This document shows, piece by piece, positions 1 to 9,197 of a stretch of DNA of 64,000 nucleotides. The stretch is from Pseudovibrio sp000156235 (GTDB lineage: Bacteria > Pseudomonadota > Alphaproteobacteria > Rhizobiales > Stappiaceae). The translations under genes were made by a program, and so were the position numbers. Every line of letters starts with the position of its first letter. Position 1 is the stretch's first letter. Location: NCBI RefSeq assembly GCF_000156235.1, contig NZ_DS996805.1:434001-498000 (forward strand), written 5' to 3'. The notes beneath the pieces were generated by a model, which was given only the letters and a program-made list of their open reading frames with translations, did no database searches and was not told the DNA's origin.

Positions 1-331
1 CATCATAATGAGTGGCTGCAGCGACGAACTTACACCCATCAACGACAGACCCGCCCCCAACAGCGAGAATGAAGTTAAGGTCGTGTTCCTTTACCAGATC
101 AACAGCCTTTTCCAGCGTCTCAAAATGCGGGTTTGGTTCAATGCCTGAGAACACCACCACAGTAAAGCCTTCCAGTGCGCTCATCACCTGATCGTAGACG
201 CCATTGGCTTTGATGGACCCACCACCATACGCCAACAGCACACGGCTACCTGCTGGGATCTGGCCGCGAATTTCAGAGATTTGTCCCTGACCAAACAGCA
301 GCTTGGTCGGATTTTGATAATTAAATTTCAT
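1..331 (-). CDS. Iron-containing alcohol dehydrogenase, N-terminal part (cut by window edge)
   Basis: Reading the minus strand from ATG at 331 gives MKFNYQNPTKLLFGQG, then VLLAYGGGSIKANG and later ILAVGGGSVVDGCKF. The GGGS stretches form the dinucleotide-binding part of group III (iron-dependent) alcohol dehydrogenases, closest in style to YqhD/BDH enzymes that reduce aldehydes with NADPH. Only the first ~110 residues are present; the metal-binding half lies outside the window. The gene points away from the iron locus at 848 and shares an intergenic region with it. The family is confident; the substrate is not readable. Confidence 0.85.
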   Translation of the reverse strand, partial: MKFNYQNPTKLLFGQGQISEIRGQIPAGSRVLLAYGGGSIKANGVYDQVMSALEGFTVVVFSGIEPNPHFETLEKAVDLVKEHDLNFILAVGGGSVVDGCKFVAAATHYD

Positions 332-847
332 TTGATTGCCCGGACAATTAAATTGTGCAGCCTGAATTTAATGCACATTTCCCGAGTTTGAAGAGCCGAA
401 GTGAAACTAATTCACTTAAATGGATGATTGGGTGAGGATATGTTTTCTGAAAGGCGAGTGCTTGATGAGAGGGAGTAAGTTCTACACCAAGGCCAGCTCG
501 TCGCGCTGCATCATTTGTAGGGTGTAAGGTGACAACCCTGTTATGATTTAAGGTGCTGATTTGATTTTGGGATTATTGAAATAAGGTGGTCCTGAAGATA
601 TGTAATGTAGTCACTAATCCATATAACCTATTGTATTTTTGAGTATTTCTAAATCTTGATTATTTAACTCATATTTGACTTTTGTCATTTGCGACAGGAA
701 ATCTCTTCCATATTTCTCGGATTGCAAATCATTCTCAATTGCGGGAAGCGATCAGTTTTGCCCTGGTTGGTTCGGCGCATTGGAGGGGGATAGGGGAGGT
801 TTGCTCATGTTGGGCCATATCCTCATAAAGAGATTCCGAGTTAAAGC
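332..847. other. Divergent intergenic region, 516 bp
   Basis: AT-rich region between the leftward dehydrogenase and the rightward iron locus. No convincing coding frame is seen. It holds the Fur-like box at 723-737 and must contain the promoters of both flanking genes. No clear sigma-70 boxes could be placed with confidence. Confidence 0.6.
723..737 (+). promoter_or_regulatory. Fur-like operator upstream of the iron locus
   Basis: The minus strand of this 15-mer reads TGAGAATGATTTGCA, matching 12 of 15 positions of the 7-1-7 Fur consensus TGATAATGATTATCA. It lies ~110 bp upstream of the first gene of a locus containing an FTR1 permease, so iron-dependent repression is the natural reading. 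In alphaproteobacteria RirA, Irr or Mur could be the actual regulator, but the sequence is Fur-like rather than an Irr ICE box. Confidence 0.55.
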
Positions 848-2881
848 ATGTTGAACAAAACAGCACTTCTATCATTCGCATCCGCAGTGGCAATCAGCTC
901 CGCAGCACTGGCTGGTTCTCCTGAGGTAAAAGTCGAGGTTCTCGATAAGGTCTTTGATCCGGCAGGTGGCTTCCTGGCATACACCGAGTTCGAGCTTTCC
1001 GGTGAGCCATTGGCCGAAGGCCTTGGTCTGGATCTTGATGTTTTGGATCCAAACCTCGTCAACCAGCCAACTGCTTTTGACTATGCAGCCGGCATCGAGA
1101 GCTACGAGTACTCTGAAGAAGCAATGTATGCGGTGAACTACCAGTCCAAAATGGGCCCGCATATCGTCAACGGACCTTTGAACAAAGCTCGTGGTGGTTC
1201 TCTGGAAAGTCTTGGCAAGCGCGTGATTGAGCTGGCTGGCTCCGTTGCTTTCCCAGCAGAAGAAATTCCGCTCAACATGTATCCGATTACCTTCCCATAC
1301 ATCTCAGCTCTTCCTGAGTTTGGGCAGGCAGTCGATACCTCTGTTGTTTCTGGTGATGAAGCCGAGATTCTGAACGCACATGGAAAGTCCAAGATCGTAA
1401 AGGTCGACATTCCTGCTTACTTCCGCGACTACGCATCGCTTGCGTGGAAGGAAGACGGCATGGACAAGTCCTTCAACCCGGGTGCGGCTGCCGGTATCAT
1501 GTTGAAGGACGTGATGTGGGCGCAGGACTTCATGGGCGGCATGCACACCATTGCTGATGATCTGGAAGTTGAAGCTGAAAGCGCTGTCATGGATCAGGAC
1601 GGCGTACATGCACTTGGCGTTTCCACTGCGGACGGTTTCAACGGTGTTATCCTGACGGAAATGATCAATGATCGTCTGGTCACACTGCGTGACCAGTTTG
1701 GCTATGATGGCAAGATGCTGGGCGCGAAGCTGACTGCGTTCTATGACCCTGCAAACGGACCAATCTGGTTCCCGCGTAAAGTGGCAGTGACCGAAAAGAC
1801 CGAAAACTCAGTGAAGGCAATCGGATCTTTGAAGGTGATCGACGGCGCTTCGACACTGCGTGATACATGGCTGATGCTGTGGCCACTTGCTGAGATCTAC
1901 GCGTACAGTGATCAGCGTAAAGTGAACACCAACCAGAACCCTGCGTTCCTGGCGGTGTTTGATGGTGCTCCGTTTGCAGCAGCTGCGGATCTGAACAAAG
2001 ACAGTGATCCAATGAATGACGTTGCTTCTGACGATGTCTTCTCTGCGGCCAGTGTTCTGACCAACGCAACCTTCAAAAACCTTGATGCGCTTCATTTCAA
2101 TAAAGATGCAGGCACTCTGGTTGATCTTTATGACGGCAAGCAGGGCGCTACCGTAACCACCTATGATGCAGCATACGCTTTGCAGGCGCTGAACATCTTC
2201 CAGCGTTCTCAGGATGCTCTTGCGGTTGGTTACGCTTCAGCTGATGCCGGTGAAAGCCTTGATACTGCACGTGGTAAGCGCGCTCTGGAGCTGATCAAAG
2301 CACAGGCAGACTTCATCCTGAAGAACCTGATTGCTGACAACGGTCTGGCAGTTGATGGCTTTGAGATCGGTAAAGGCGCGCAAGGTGAGCAGAGCCTTGG
2401 CACTCAGTTTGCAGTTGTTCATGGCCTGACCTCAGCATTCCTTGCGACCAAGAATGAAGCCTACAAAGAAGCAGCGCGCAAGCTGTTCCTGACTATTGAA
2501 GCGAAGATGTATGACAAGGCAATTGGTACTTATGCTGCGGTTCCAGGTCAGCCAACTGAGCACACACCATACACTGCCGCTGCAATCAGTGCGGGCCTGC
2601 GTAGTGCAATGCTGATCCTGCGCAACAGTGAAGGTGAAAGCGAGCCTCTGCTGGATCTGGCAAGCCTTACTGAGCGTTATGAAAGCTGGTTCCGCACTGT
2701 TATCAATGGCCGCAATGTCAACGAAGGCATGCAGCTGGCGGAGTGGCTCGGCGACAGTGGTGAGAACGTGGTTGCAGGCAGTGAAGACATCGACACTGAT
2801 GCAGATGGTGTTCCTCAGGTCGTGCAGGCTGGTACTGCTATGGTGATGGCCGGTAAGGTCAAAGTTTCTGCTGTAAAATAA
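848..2881 (+). CDS. Exported helical protein of the iron locus (677 aa, unknown function)
   Basis: The N-terminus MLNKTALLSFASAVAISSAALAG is a clear Sec signal peptide with an AxA-type cleavage site, so the mature protein is periplasmic or secreted. The remainder has no motif I recognise. The second half (about residues 410-620) alternates aromatic helices in a way that recalls alpha/alpha-toroid folds, but no catalytic signature is visible. It has no CxxCH haem motif. Its place just behind a Fur-like box and ahead of a multihaem cytochrome and FTR1 suggests a role in iron capture or oxidation at the cell surface. A strong hairpin follows it, so its expression may exceed that of the downstream genes. 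Confidence 0.8.
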   Translation: MLNKTALLSFASAVAISSAALAGSPEVKVEVLDKVFDPAGGFLAYTEFELSGEPLAEGLGLDLDVLDPNLVNQPTAFDYAAGIESYEYSEEAMYAVNYQSKMGPHIVNGPLNKARGGSLESLGKRVIELAGSVAFPAEEIPLNMYPITFPYISALPEFGQAVDTSVVSGDEAEILNAHGKSKIVKVDIPAYFRDYASLAWKEDGMDKSFNPGAAAGIMLKDVMWAQDFMGGMHTIADDLEVEAESAVMDQDGVHALGVSTADGFNGVILTEMINDRLVTLRDQFGYDGKMLGAKLTAFYDPANGPIWFPRKVAVTEKTENSVKAIGSLKVIDGASTLRDTWLMLWPLAEIYAYSDQRKVNTNQNPAFLAVFDGAPFAAAADLNKDSDPMNDVASDDVFSAASVLTNATFKNLDALHFNKDAGTLVDLYDGKQGATVTTYDAAYALQALNIFQRSQDALAVGYASADAGESLDTARGKRALELIKAQADFILKNLIADNGLAVDGFEIGKGAQGEQSLGTQFAVVHGLTSAFLATKNEAYKEAARKLFLTIEAKMYDKAIGTYAAVPGQPTEHTPYTAAAISAGLRSAMLILRNSEGESEPLLDLASLTERYESWFRTVINGRNVNEGMQLAEWLGDSGENVVAGSEDIDTDADGVPQVVQAGTAMVMAGKVKVSAVK

Positions 2882-2904
2882 GTAGTTTACCGAAAACTGC
2901 GACA

Positions 2905-2934
2905 GCCGGGGTGTAAAACATCCCGGCTTCTTCT
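2905..2934 (+). terminator. Hairpin after the first gene of the iron locus
   Basis: GCCGGGGTG (2905-2913) pairs with CATCCCGGC (2919-2927) around a TAAAA loop, giving 9 pairs with one G-T, followed by a T-rich tract TTCTTCTGCTTGTT. It fits a full or partial terminator separating the exported protein from the cytochrome/FTR1 genes. Confidence 0.6.
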
Positions 2935-3024
2935 GCTTGTTAACTTAAGTCAAATGCGAAGCATTCGCATTTAGCTATAGAGACAACAAAACTAATAATC
3001 CCACAAAAGAATCGATCCGCACTC

Positions 3025-6000
3025 ATGGATGATGCAAGCAAAAATAGTGTACCTGCAAACGGACCTAAGCCAGCACAACCCGGCGCAATAGCAGCGTTTT
3101 GGAAGCGTCTTGGTTATAAAAGCAAACATGCTGAGTTCGTGCTTTACTTCCTCACTATCAGCGGATTGATGCTGTGGGATGTGGTTGGTCTTCCGTGGCA
3201 GCTCATTCAGCCCACGCTTGCCGTCCACTTTGTTGTTTCTCTCGTCCTCTTTCCGTTGTTCGTTCTTCCATTCTGGTTTTCTCATCGTGATCTTATCAAG
3301 CGTAACGGTCGTTCGTTTTTGCGCAGAACAGGGCAGATGATTGAGATTGCGCTGGCCTTACTGGTGCTGAGCGGCATATATCTCGCGTTTTTTGGCAATA
3401 GAGGCAACGTGTTAGGGCAGCTGGCCTATTGGCTGCACCTGTTGCCAGCACTTCCTGTATCCATTTTGGTGTTCCATCACGCCAAACGCTATTCCATGGT
3501 CAAGGTTGCAGCCTGGATCTTTCCATTTCTGCTGGCGCTGGTGGCACTCATGGTGCCAGCTTATGCTGCCGTTGAAAGTGGCTCCCTTGTTCTGAATAAG
3601 GATGGCACAAAGCTGATTTCTGCCAATTTTGATGCAGGCAGCGTGTCTGTTCTTGATCGCAGCACTAACCGTTTGCTCCACGAAATCACAGTTGGTGGAG
3701 AAGTTCGCCGTGTCGCGCTGGACGGTCAGCGCAATGTTGTTGGCCTGACTGATTACACAGGCGATCGTGTGGTCTTTGTTGATCTGAAGACCAACAAGGT
3801 GCTTTCTGAATTCAATACAGATTATCGTCCATTTGGCATCGTTTATGACAAGGCAAACGATGTTTATTGGGTGTCTCTATTCGAAGCACACAAACTCATT
3901 GCGATTGATCCCAACCGTGGTGTTCTTCAGGAAGTTGAGAGTGAAGAAACGCCGCGCGGTCTTGCGCTACTGAATGATGGTCGCCTGATTGTTACCCATG
4001 CGATGGTTGGCAAGGTATCCATTTGGGATACTGCTGGCACAAAACTGAAATGGCTCAAGACCATTACTCTTGCTGAAACGCAGGATAAGGATGAAGCCGT
4101 TTCTCAAGGTGTTCCGCGCATTCTGGATGATATCGCGGTGAGTCCAGATGAAAAAGAAGCCTGGTTGCCTCACGTTCTTTGGAACTTCGATCATCCGTTT
4201 CAGTTTCAGTCTACTGTATTCCCAAGTGTTTCACTGCTGAGCCTTGAGCGAGGGCAGGAAAAAGAAGTTGCTGAGCGTCGTAAGCATCTGTTCAAACAGA
4301 TCAATATCATCGACACCAACAACCGCACACGCATTGTTTCCAATCCTCATGATGCAGCGTTCTCTGAAGATGGCAAAAAGGTTTATGTAACACTGGCGGG
4401 CAGTGAAGACCTGATGGTCTTTGATCTGACACGCAGAACTGCACTGACCAGCAAGAAAAAACGCCGTGCACGCCGGAAAGGTAAACTCAATCAGGGTGGG
4501 GCAAAGGTTACGCAGATTTTCCGCCATATCCCGGGCGATAACCCGCGCGGTCTTGTGGTCTCAGGCCAAGACATCTTTGTGCAAAATGCGATGACGCTTG
4601 ATCTGGTTGAGCTGAAGCGCGGTGGTGACGGTCCGTTTGCCAGAGTAGCGTTGAGCGAGAAACCATCTGTTCGCCTTGTGAAGAATGATCCGGTTGAACC
4701 TAAGCTTCGCCGTGGCAAAACGCTCTTTAACAGCGGCAACACAGATGATGCCAAGCTGACACCAACCACAGGTGATTTCTGGATGAGTTGTCAGAGTTGC
4801 CATGTGGACGGGTTTAACTTTACCAACGGCTATCTTTACCGTTCTACGCCTACCAAAAAGTTCGACAGATCCGTTATTGGCCACGACAATCTGAAACACA
4901 TGATTTCGGGTGATTTTGTCAGCGACTACCTGCGTATTATGCAGAGAACACAGGGCGGGATGGGCCACGACGATCGCGACGGTGCGATGCAGATTAATCC
5001 GGATGAACCTACCGAACCTGTTAAACGCGACATGGAAGCGCTGCAGGCCTTTATTATGTCTCGTGGCAACCTTCCTCTGGGTGCAAGCTGGGTCCGGCTG
5101 GATGATGATCGCAAGCTTTTACACGAAAAGGACTGGGTGAACTCCGCCGCATGTGCCTCTTGTCACTCAGATATGTTCGAGCAATGGGCTGACTCAAATC
5201 ACCGCCTGATGGGGGAATCCAATCCGTACTTTATGGTCGTGAAGTCTGTTGCAGAGCAGACCGAGGGCAAGGAGTTCGGCAAGTGGTGCCTTGGTTGCCA
5301 TGAACCGCAAGAGCAGTTTACGGAACCAAAGACTGTTCCACAGCAGGGGCATATGTTTGAAAAAGGCGGAGCAAGCCTTTTCAAAGCGCTCGAAGAAGGC
5401 ATCCCGGATTCCGATGAAGGCACTGGTTGTCTGTTCTGTCACCGCATCACACGTATTGAAGCGGCCATGGGCAAAACAGCAGGAACCAACGCCAGCTTCA
5501 CTGTGAATGTGAAGGACCGAGAGAAATACATATTCGAAGATAATGACAATGCGCTGCTGCATTGGGTTGGAAACCGCCAGATCAACGCCAAGCCGGAAGT
5601 GCATGCCAAGTCATACTCTCAGCCATTTTACAAAGACTCTGCGCTGTGCAGCACGTGCCATAACGAGGTTGCTCCGGGCACAGGCAGTGTGATTGTGAAC
5701 ACCTATGGTGAGTGGGAGAAATCCTCCTACAACAATCCGGATGATCCTTCCAAAAACCGAACCTGCATCAGTTGCCACATGATGGCGGATGTTCAGAAGA
5801 TCGGCGAGAACGTTCCAGGCATCTCTACGGATGGCGGTAAAGTTAAAGATAATGTGGTGACCCACCAGTTCACGGGTGCCAATCATCACCTCGTTGGCCT
5901 GCGCAACAAAAAACTCGCAGACATGAGTATCGAGTTGCTGAGAACTGCGGCTGAGTTGGAAAGCCGTATCGATGACGATGGTCAGCTGGTTGTTCGTGTC

Positions 6001-6435
6001 AAGAATGTTGGGGCAGGGCATGCTTTACCAACCGGTGTGGCTGACTTCCGTCAGCTCTGGCTGGATGTGACGGTCAAAGACGCCAAAGGAACTGTCATTC
6101 TGGAAGACGGCAAAATGGATGAAAAAGGCGTTGTGCCAGCCGATGCCCGTATGTTCCAGAAGGTTTTTGGTGACAAGGATGGCAATCCTGTTGGTCTGCT
6201 GTTCTGGCGTTATGAAAAGATGATCAAGGACACCAAGATCCCAGCGGATGGCTATCGGGATGAAGCCTTTGCTCTGCCAGAAGGTGTTTCGTATCCACTC
6301 AGCGTTGATGTGAAGATGATGTTCCGCATCTACCCACAATGGGTGACAGATGCCGTTCGTCAATCCTACCCTGACCTGCCAAACCCTGAAGCTGTTGTTA
6401 TGGCTGAACTAAACGAAACACTGGAGCAGCCATAA
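3025..6435 (+). CDS. Membrane-anchored beta-propeller / six-haem cytochrome c fusion
   Basis: 1136 residues. Residues ~35-180 hold about four hydrophobic helices, resembling a cytochrome b561-like membrane anchor. Residues ~185-560 are a YncE/NHL-style beta-propeller with blades such as GSVSVLDRSTNRLLHEITVG. The C-terminal half carries six CxxCH haem sites: CQSCH (~589), CASCH (~710), CLGCH (~755), CLFCH (~802), CSTCH (~875) and CISCH (~914), in a layout like cytochrome c554-type domains. It is probably a periplasmic electron-transfer module tethered to the inner membrane. Its stop codon overlaps the start of FTR1 (TAATG), implying translational coupling and a ferrous-oxidation or ferric-reduction step linked to iron import. 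No strong ribosome site precedes ATG 3025. The architecture is directly visible; the redox role is inferred. Confidence 0.85.
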   Translation: MDDASKNSVPANGPKPAQPGAIAAFWKRLGYKSKHAEFVLYFLTISGLMLWDVVGLPWQLIQPTLAVHFVVSLVLFPLFVLPFWFSHRDLIKRNGRSFLRRTGQMIEIALALLVLSGIYLAFFGNRGNVLGQLAYWLHLLPALPVSILVFHHAKRYSMVKVAAWIFPFLLALVALMVPAYAAVESGSLVLNKDGTKLISANFDAGSVSVLDRSTNRLLHEITVGGEVRRVALDGQRNVVGLTDYTGDRVVFVDLKTNKVLSEFNTDYRPFGIVYDKANDVYWVSLFEAHKLIAIDPNRGVLQEVESEETPRGLALLNDGRLIVTHAMVGKVSIWDTAGTKLKWLKTITLAETQDKDEAVSQGVPRILDDIAVSPDEKEAWLPHVLWNFDHPFQFQSTVFPSVSLLSLERGQEKEVAERRKHLFKQINIIDTNNRTRIVSNPHDAAFSEDGKKVYVTLAGSEDLMVFDLTRRTALTSKKKRRARRKGKLNQGGAKVTQIFRHIPGDNPRGLVVSGQDIFVQNAMTLDLVELKRGGDGPFARVALSEKPSVRLVKNDPVEPKLRRGKTLFNSGNTDDAKLTPTTGDFWMSCQSCHVDGFNFTNGYLYRSTPTKKFDRSVIGHDNLKHMISGDFVSDYLRIMQRTQGGMGHDDRDGAMQINPDEPTEPVKRDMEALQAFIMSRGNLPLGASWVRLDDDRKLLHEKDWVNSAACASCHSDMFEQWADSNHRLMGESNPYFMVVKSVAEQTEGKEFGKWCLGCHEPQEQFTEPKTVPQQGHMFEKGGASLFKALEEGIPDSDEGTGCLFCHRITRIEAAMGKTAGTNASFTVNVKDREKYIFEDNDNALLHWVGNRQINAKPEVHAKSYSQPFYKDSALCSTCHNEVAPGTGSVIVNTYGEWEKSSYNNPDDPSKNRTCISCHMMADVQKIGENVPGISTDGGKVKDNVVTHQFTGANHHLVGLRNKKLADMSIELLRTAAELESRIDDDGQLVVRVKNVGAGHALPTGVADFRQLWLDVTVKDAKGTVILEDGKMDEKGVVPADARMFQKVFGDKDGNPVGLLFWRYEKMIKDTKIPADGYRDEAFALPEGVSYPLSVDVKMMFRIYPQWVTDAVRQSYPDLPNPEAVVMAELNETLEQP

Positions 6436-7253
6436 TGTTTGCTAGTTTTTTGATCACTTTCCGCGAAGGTCTGGAAGCATTCCTACTGGTCGGTATCATC
6501 CTGTCATATATGCATAAACTGGGTGTTCGCCACTTCAATAAGTACGTTTATCTGGGTGTCGTATTGGGCCTCCTCGTTTCTCTTGGCCTTGCATTTGTCT
6601 TCCAGGTGGTGATCGATCAGTTCTCAAACGAGCACTATCAGCACCTTCTGATGATCTTCATCCTGCTGTTCGCCACTCTGGTGCTCAGTTACATGGCTAT
6701 CTGGATGCACAGACAGGCCAAAGCACAGGTTGATCATGTTAGGAAACAGCTGGAGTTCCATATCTCCTCTGGCAACCTTTGGGGCATGGTGTTTCTGGCG
6801 TTCATCGCTGTGCTGCGTGAGGGCTTTGAAACAGTTCTGTTCTTCTCCGCTCTTATGTACTCAGGGCAGGGTGTAACTCTGGAGAATGGCCTGATTGGCG
6901 CCTCCATTGGTCTGATTGCATCGATCGTTCTGGTCTGGGCCATGATGCGTGGTACGCGTCAGGTGCCGATTGCTCCGTTCTTTAAGTACACCAGCCTGCT
7001 GATCATCATTATTGCAGCCGGTTTGTTCTCTTCTGCAATCAATATGCTGCAGGCGATTGATGTGGTTCCGATTGTGGTGGAGCAGATCTTCAATATCTCG
7101 TTCATTCTTGATGATCAGGGAACCTTTGGCACTTTCATGCGCGCCTTGTTCGGCTATAACGCATCTCCAACGCTGATCCAGTTTACAAGCTGGGTGCTAT
7201 ATCTTGGACTATTCCTGAGTTTCTGGAGCCGCGGCTATGCTCAAAAGGCCTGA
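6435..7253 (+). CDS. FTR1-family iron permease
   Basis: 272-aa integral membrane protein with seven or so hydrophobic helices and both REGxE iron-binding signatures: FREGLEAF near residue 10 and LREGFETV near residue 127. These glutamates translocate ferric iron in Ftr1/EfeU proteins. It overlaps the preceding cytochrome gene by one base and the following flavoprotein by 17 bases, so the three are one translational unit. Bacterial FTR1 permeases usually need an oxidase partner (EfeB, P19/FtrB or a copper oxidase); none is seen here, and the multihaem protein is the obvious substitute. Confidence 0.93.
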   Translation: MFASFLITFREGLEAFLLVGIILSYMHKLGVRHFNKYVYLGVVLGLLVSLGLAFVFQVVIDQFSNEHYQHLLMIFILLFATLVLSYMAIWMHRQAKAQVDHVRKQLEFHISSGNLWGMVFLAFIAVLREGFETVLFFSALMYSGQGVTLENGLIGASIGLIASIVLVWAMMRGTRQVPIAPFFKYTSLLIIIIAAGLFSSAINMLQAIDVVPIVVEQIFNISFILDDQGTFGTFMRALFGYNASPTLIQFTSWVLYLGLFLSFWSRGYAQKA

Positions 7254-8628
7254 TCACGTTTTGGTGCTGGGGGCGGGCCCAGCTGGCCTGACAGCCGCAC
7301 TGCGTCTGCTGGAAGCCGGTATTCAAGTCACTGTGCTTGAAAAAGCTGCCAAAGAGGGTGGTCAAAGTGGGACAACCACTTTTGAAGGACGTCATGGAAC
7401 TTATCGCTTTGATTATGGCGGTCATCGCTTCATCACCCACAATGCAGGGCTGTTGCAGTTGGTGGAGGACCTCGTTGGTGATGAGTTGCTTACCAGCCAG
7501 CGCAAAAGCGTCATTCGTTTTCAGGGCCGTACTTATGACTACCCGTTGGCGATGGGCAATATCCTCAAAACGGCCCCAGCATCTTTGCTAGCCGGTGCGC
7601 TAAAAGATCTGGCGGTGTTGCCATTCGCCAAGCCGAATGATGACAACTTCGCGACCTGGATCACCAGCAGGTTTGGAAAGACGCTCTATAAGAACTTCTT
7701 TGAGGGATACACGGCTAAGCTTTGGGGCCTTGATCCGGTAGAGCTTTCGGCTGATTGGGCAGGGCAGCGGATCAGTCTGCTGGATCTGAAAGATGTCGCA
7801 AAACGCCTGTTGCCTGTTGGTAGGGATACACCACGAACCTACGCCAAAAGCTATCGCTATCCCAAGTATGGCTTTGGCATAATCTTTGAGCGTATGGCGC
7901 AGAAGGTCGAAGCACTCGGTGGACAGATCATCTATGATGCACCCGTGGACGGATTTGATTACCAAGGCGGGTGCGTCAAAGCTGTAAAGGCTGGCGGCAA
8001 CTCCTACTCTGCTGACGCGGTGCTCTCGACACTCTCGCTTCCCTACATGGTCAACCTGACTGGCGGAGAGAGCGATCTTGCCTTCAGAGGCCTGAGGTTC
8101 TTCAATATGCCATTGGAGATGGACAACCTATCTGATTGTACCTGGCAGTATCTCTCTGATCCTAACATCATGGCCACTCGTCTTCAGGAGCCCAAGAGAC
8201 GCTCTCCCTTTATGGCGCCTGAGGGACATACCTCGGTTATGCTTGAAATCCCATGTGATCCGGGTAGTCCGCTTTGGGACATGGATAACGAGCAGATGTT
8301 CGCCAAGGCGTGCGAGGTTCTGAACAAGCTCGGCATTGATAGCGCAGCGGCGACAGGTGAGTATTTCTCGACTTACCAGAGCCAAGCCTATCCTTTGATG
8401 TCTGTTGGCTATGAAGCAAAAAGAGCCAGAGCAACTGCTCACCTCAATCAGTTCGACAATCTGATCCAATGTGGTCGGCAAGGCACCTTCCGTTACATCT
8501 TCACGGACACCTCTATGGAGATGGGCCAGATGGCTGCAAATGCGCTGATTGACGGTGAGAACAACCGTACAACGATTTATGAACACCGCAGCGAGCGAAC
8601 TGTGATTGAAACGGAAAGCGTCGCCTAG
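7237..8628 (+). CDS. FAD-dependent oxidoreductase (protoporphyrinogen oxidase / amine-oxidase superfamily)
   Basis: 463 aa. The N-terminal Rossmann motif VLGAGPAGLTAALRLLEAG, followed by the acidic end of strand 2 (VTVLEKA) and GGQSGT, is the FAD-binding signature. The FDYGGHRF segment is typical of COG1232-type flavoproteins related to protoporphyrinogen oxidase and UDP-galactopyranose mutase. The C-terminal MGQMAANALIDGE closes the FAD site. No signal peptide is seen, so it is cytoplasmic. It overlaps FTR1 by 17 bases. In other genomes such proteins sit with glycosyltransferases, which fits the GT-C protein two genes on; a link to iron is only positional. Confidence 0.8.
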   Translation: MLKRPDHVLVLGAGPAGLTAALRLLEAGIQVTVLEKAAKEGGQSGTTTFEGRHGTYRFDYGGHRFITHNAGLLQLVEDLVGDELLTSQRKSVIRFQGRTYDYPLAMGNILKTAPASLLAGALKDLAVLPFAKPNDDNFATWITSRFGKTLYKNFFEGYTAKLWGLDPVELSADWAGQRISLLDLKDVAKRLLPVGRDTPRTYAKSYRYPKYGFGIIFERMAQKVEALGGQIIYDAPVDGFDYQGGCVKAVKAGGNSYSADAVLSTLSLPYMVNLTGGESDLAFRGLRFFNMPLEMDNLSDCTWQYLSDPNIMATRLQEPKRRSPFMAPEGHTSVMLEIPCDPGSPLWDMDNEQMFAKACEVLNKLGIDSAAATGEYFSTYQSQAYPLMSVGYEAKRARATAHLNQFDNLIQCGRQGTFRYIFTDTSMEMGQMAANALIDGENNRTTIYEHRSERTVIETESVA

Positions 8629-8638
8629 GAGATTTGCC

Positions 8639-9196
8639 ATGATGAGAGTGTTTTATGCATTACTGATTTCCCTGTTTGTAGCAGGGCAGGCATATGCTTA
8701 TTCTTATGCCGCTGCGGGCAAAGAACCGCTGATTGATGCACGTGAAGCAATGTTGAAGGCCGCACTTGAAGGCAACTTTGAAGCTGCAAAAGCCGCTGCA
8801 AGTGAGATCTCTGAGGAGCTGACGTATCTGACGAAAGATTATGATAGCGGTCTTTCTGAAGCGTTCGAGAGTGCATTCGCATCGCAGGATACACCTGCAC
8901 TTTCAGCCGCTATCAACCGCGCGTTCATCGCGGAGATTACACGGCGCCTACAGGCTGGAGCTGAGAACCTGAACGACTATCAAACCGCGAAGGTTCTGGT
9001 GGTTAAATCCAAGCGTTTCTTCGATTCAATGGCCGGCGAGCTGCCCGGCGAAAAACGTCAGGCAGCAGATGAAGCCCTGCGTCAGGCACTGGAGGCGATT
9101 GGCAATCCAGGCGTGTTCGGTGTGGGTAAACGTGAGCCTGATCTAGCTGCATACAACGCGGCCGTCGAAGCCACTCTGAAAGCTTTGGCAAATTAA
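8639..9196 (+). CDS. Small periplasmic helical protein of the FTR1 operon
   Basis: 185 aa from ATG 8639, chosen because AGGAG at 8627-8631 sits at good distance. The signal peptide MMRVFYALLISLFVAGQAYA is clear. The mature part is almost wholly alpha-helical, rich in Ala and Glu, with helices such as REAMLKAALEGNFEAAKAAA and no cysteines. It recalls the soluble helical domain found N-terminal to some bacterial FTR1 permeases, here as a separate polypeptide. That relation is a guess from size, export and position. It follows the flavoprotein gene by 10 bp and precedes the GT-C gene by one base. Confidence 0.75.
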   Translation: MMRVFYALLISLFVAGQAYAYSYAAAGKEPLIDAREAMLKAALEGNFEAAKAAASEISEELTYLTKDYDSGLSEAFESAFASQDTPALSAAINRAFIAEITRRLQAGAENLNDYQTAKVLVVKSKRFFDSMAGELPGEKRQAADEALRQALEAIGNPGVFGVGKREPDLAAYNAAVEATLKALAN

Positions 9197-9197
9197 G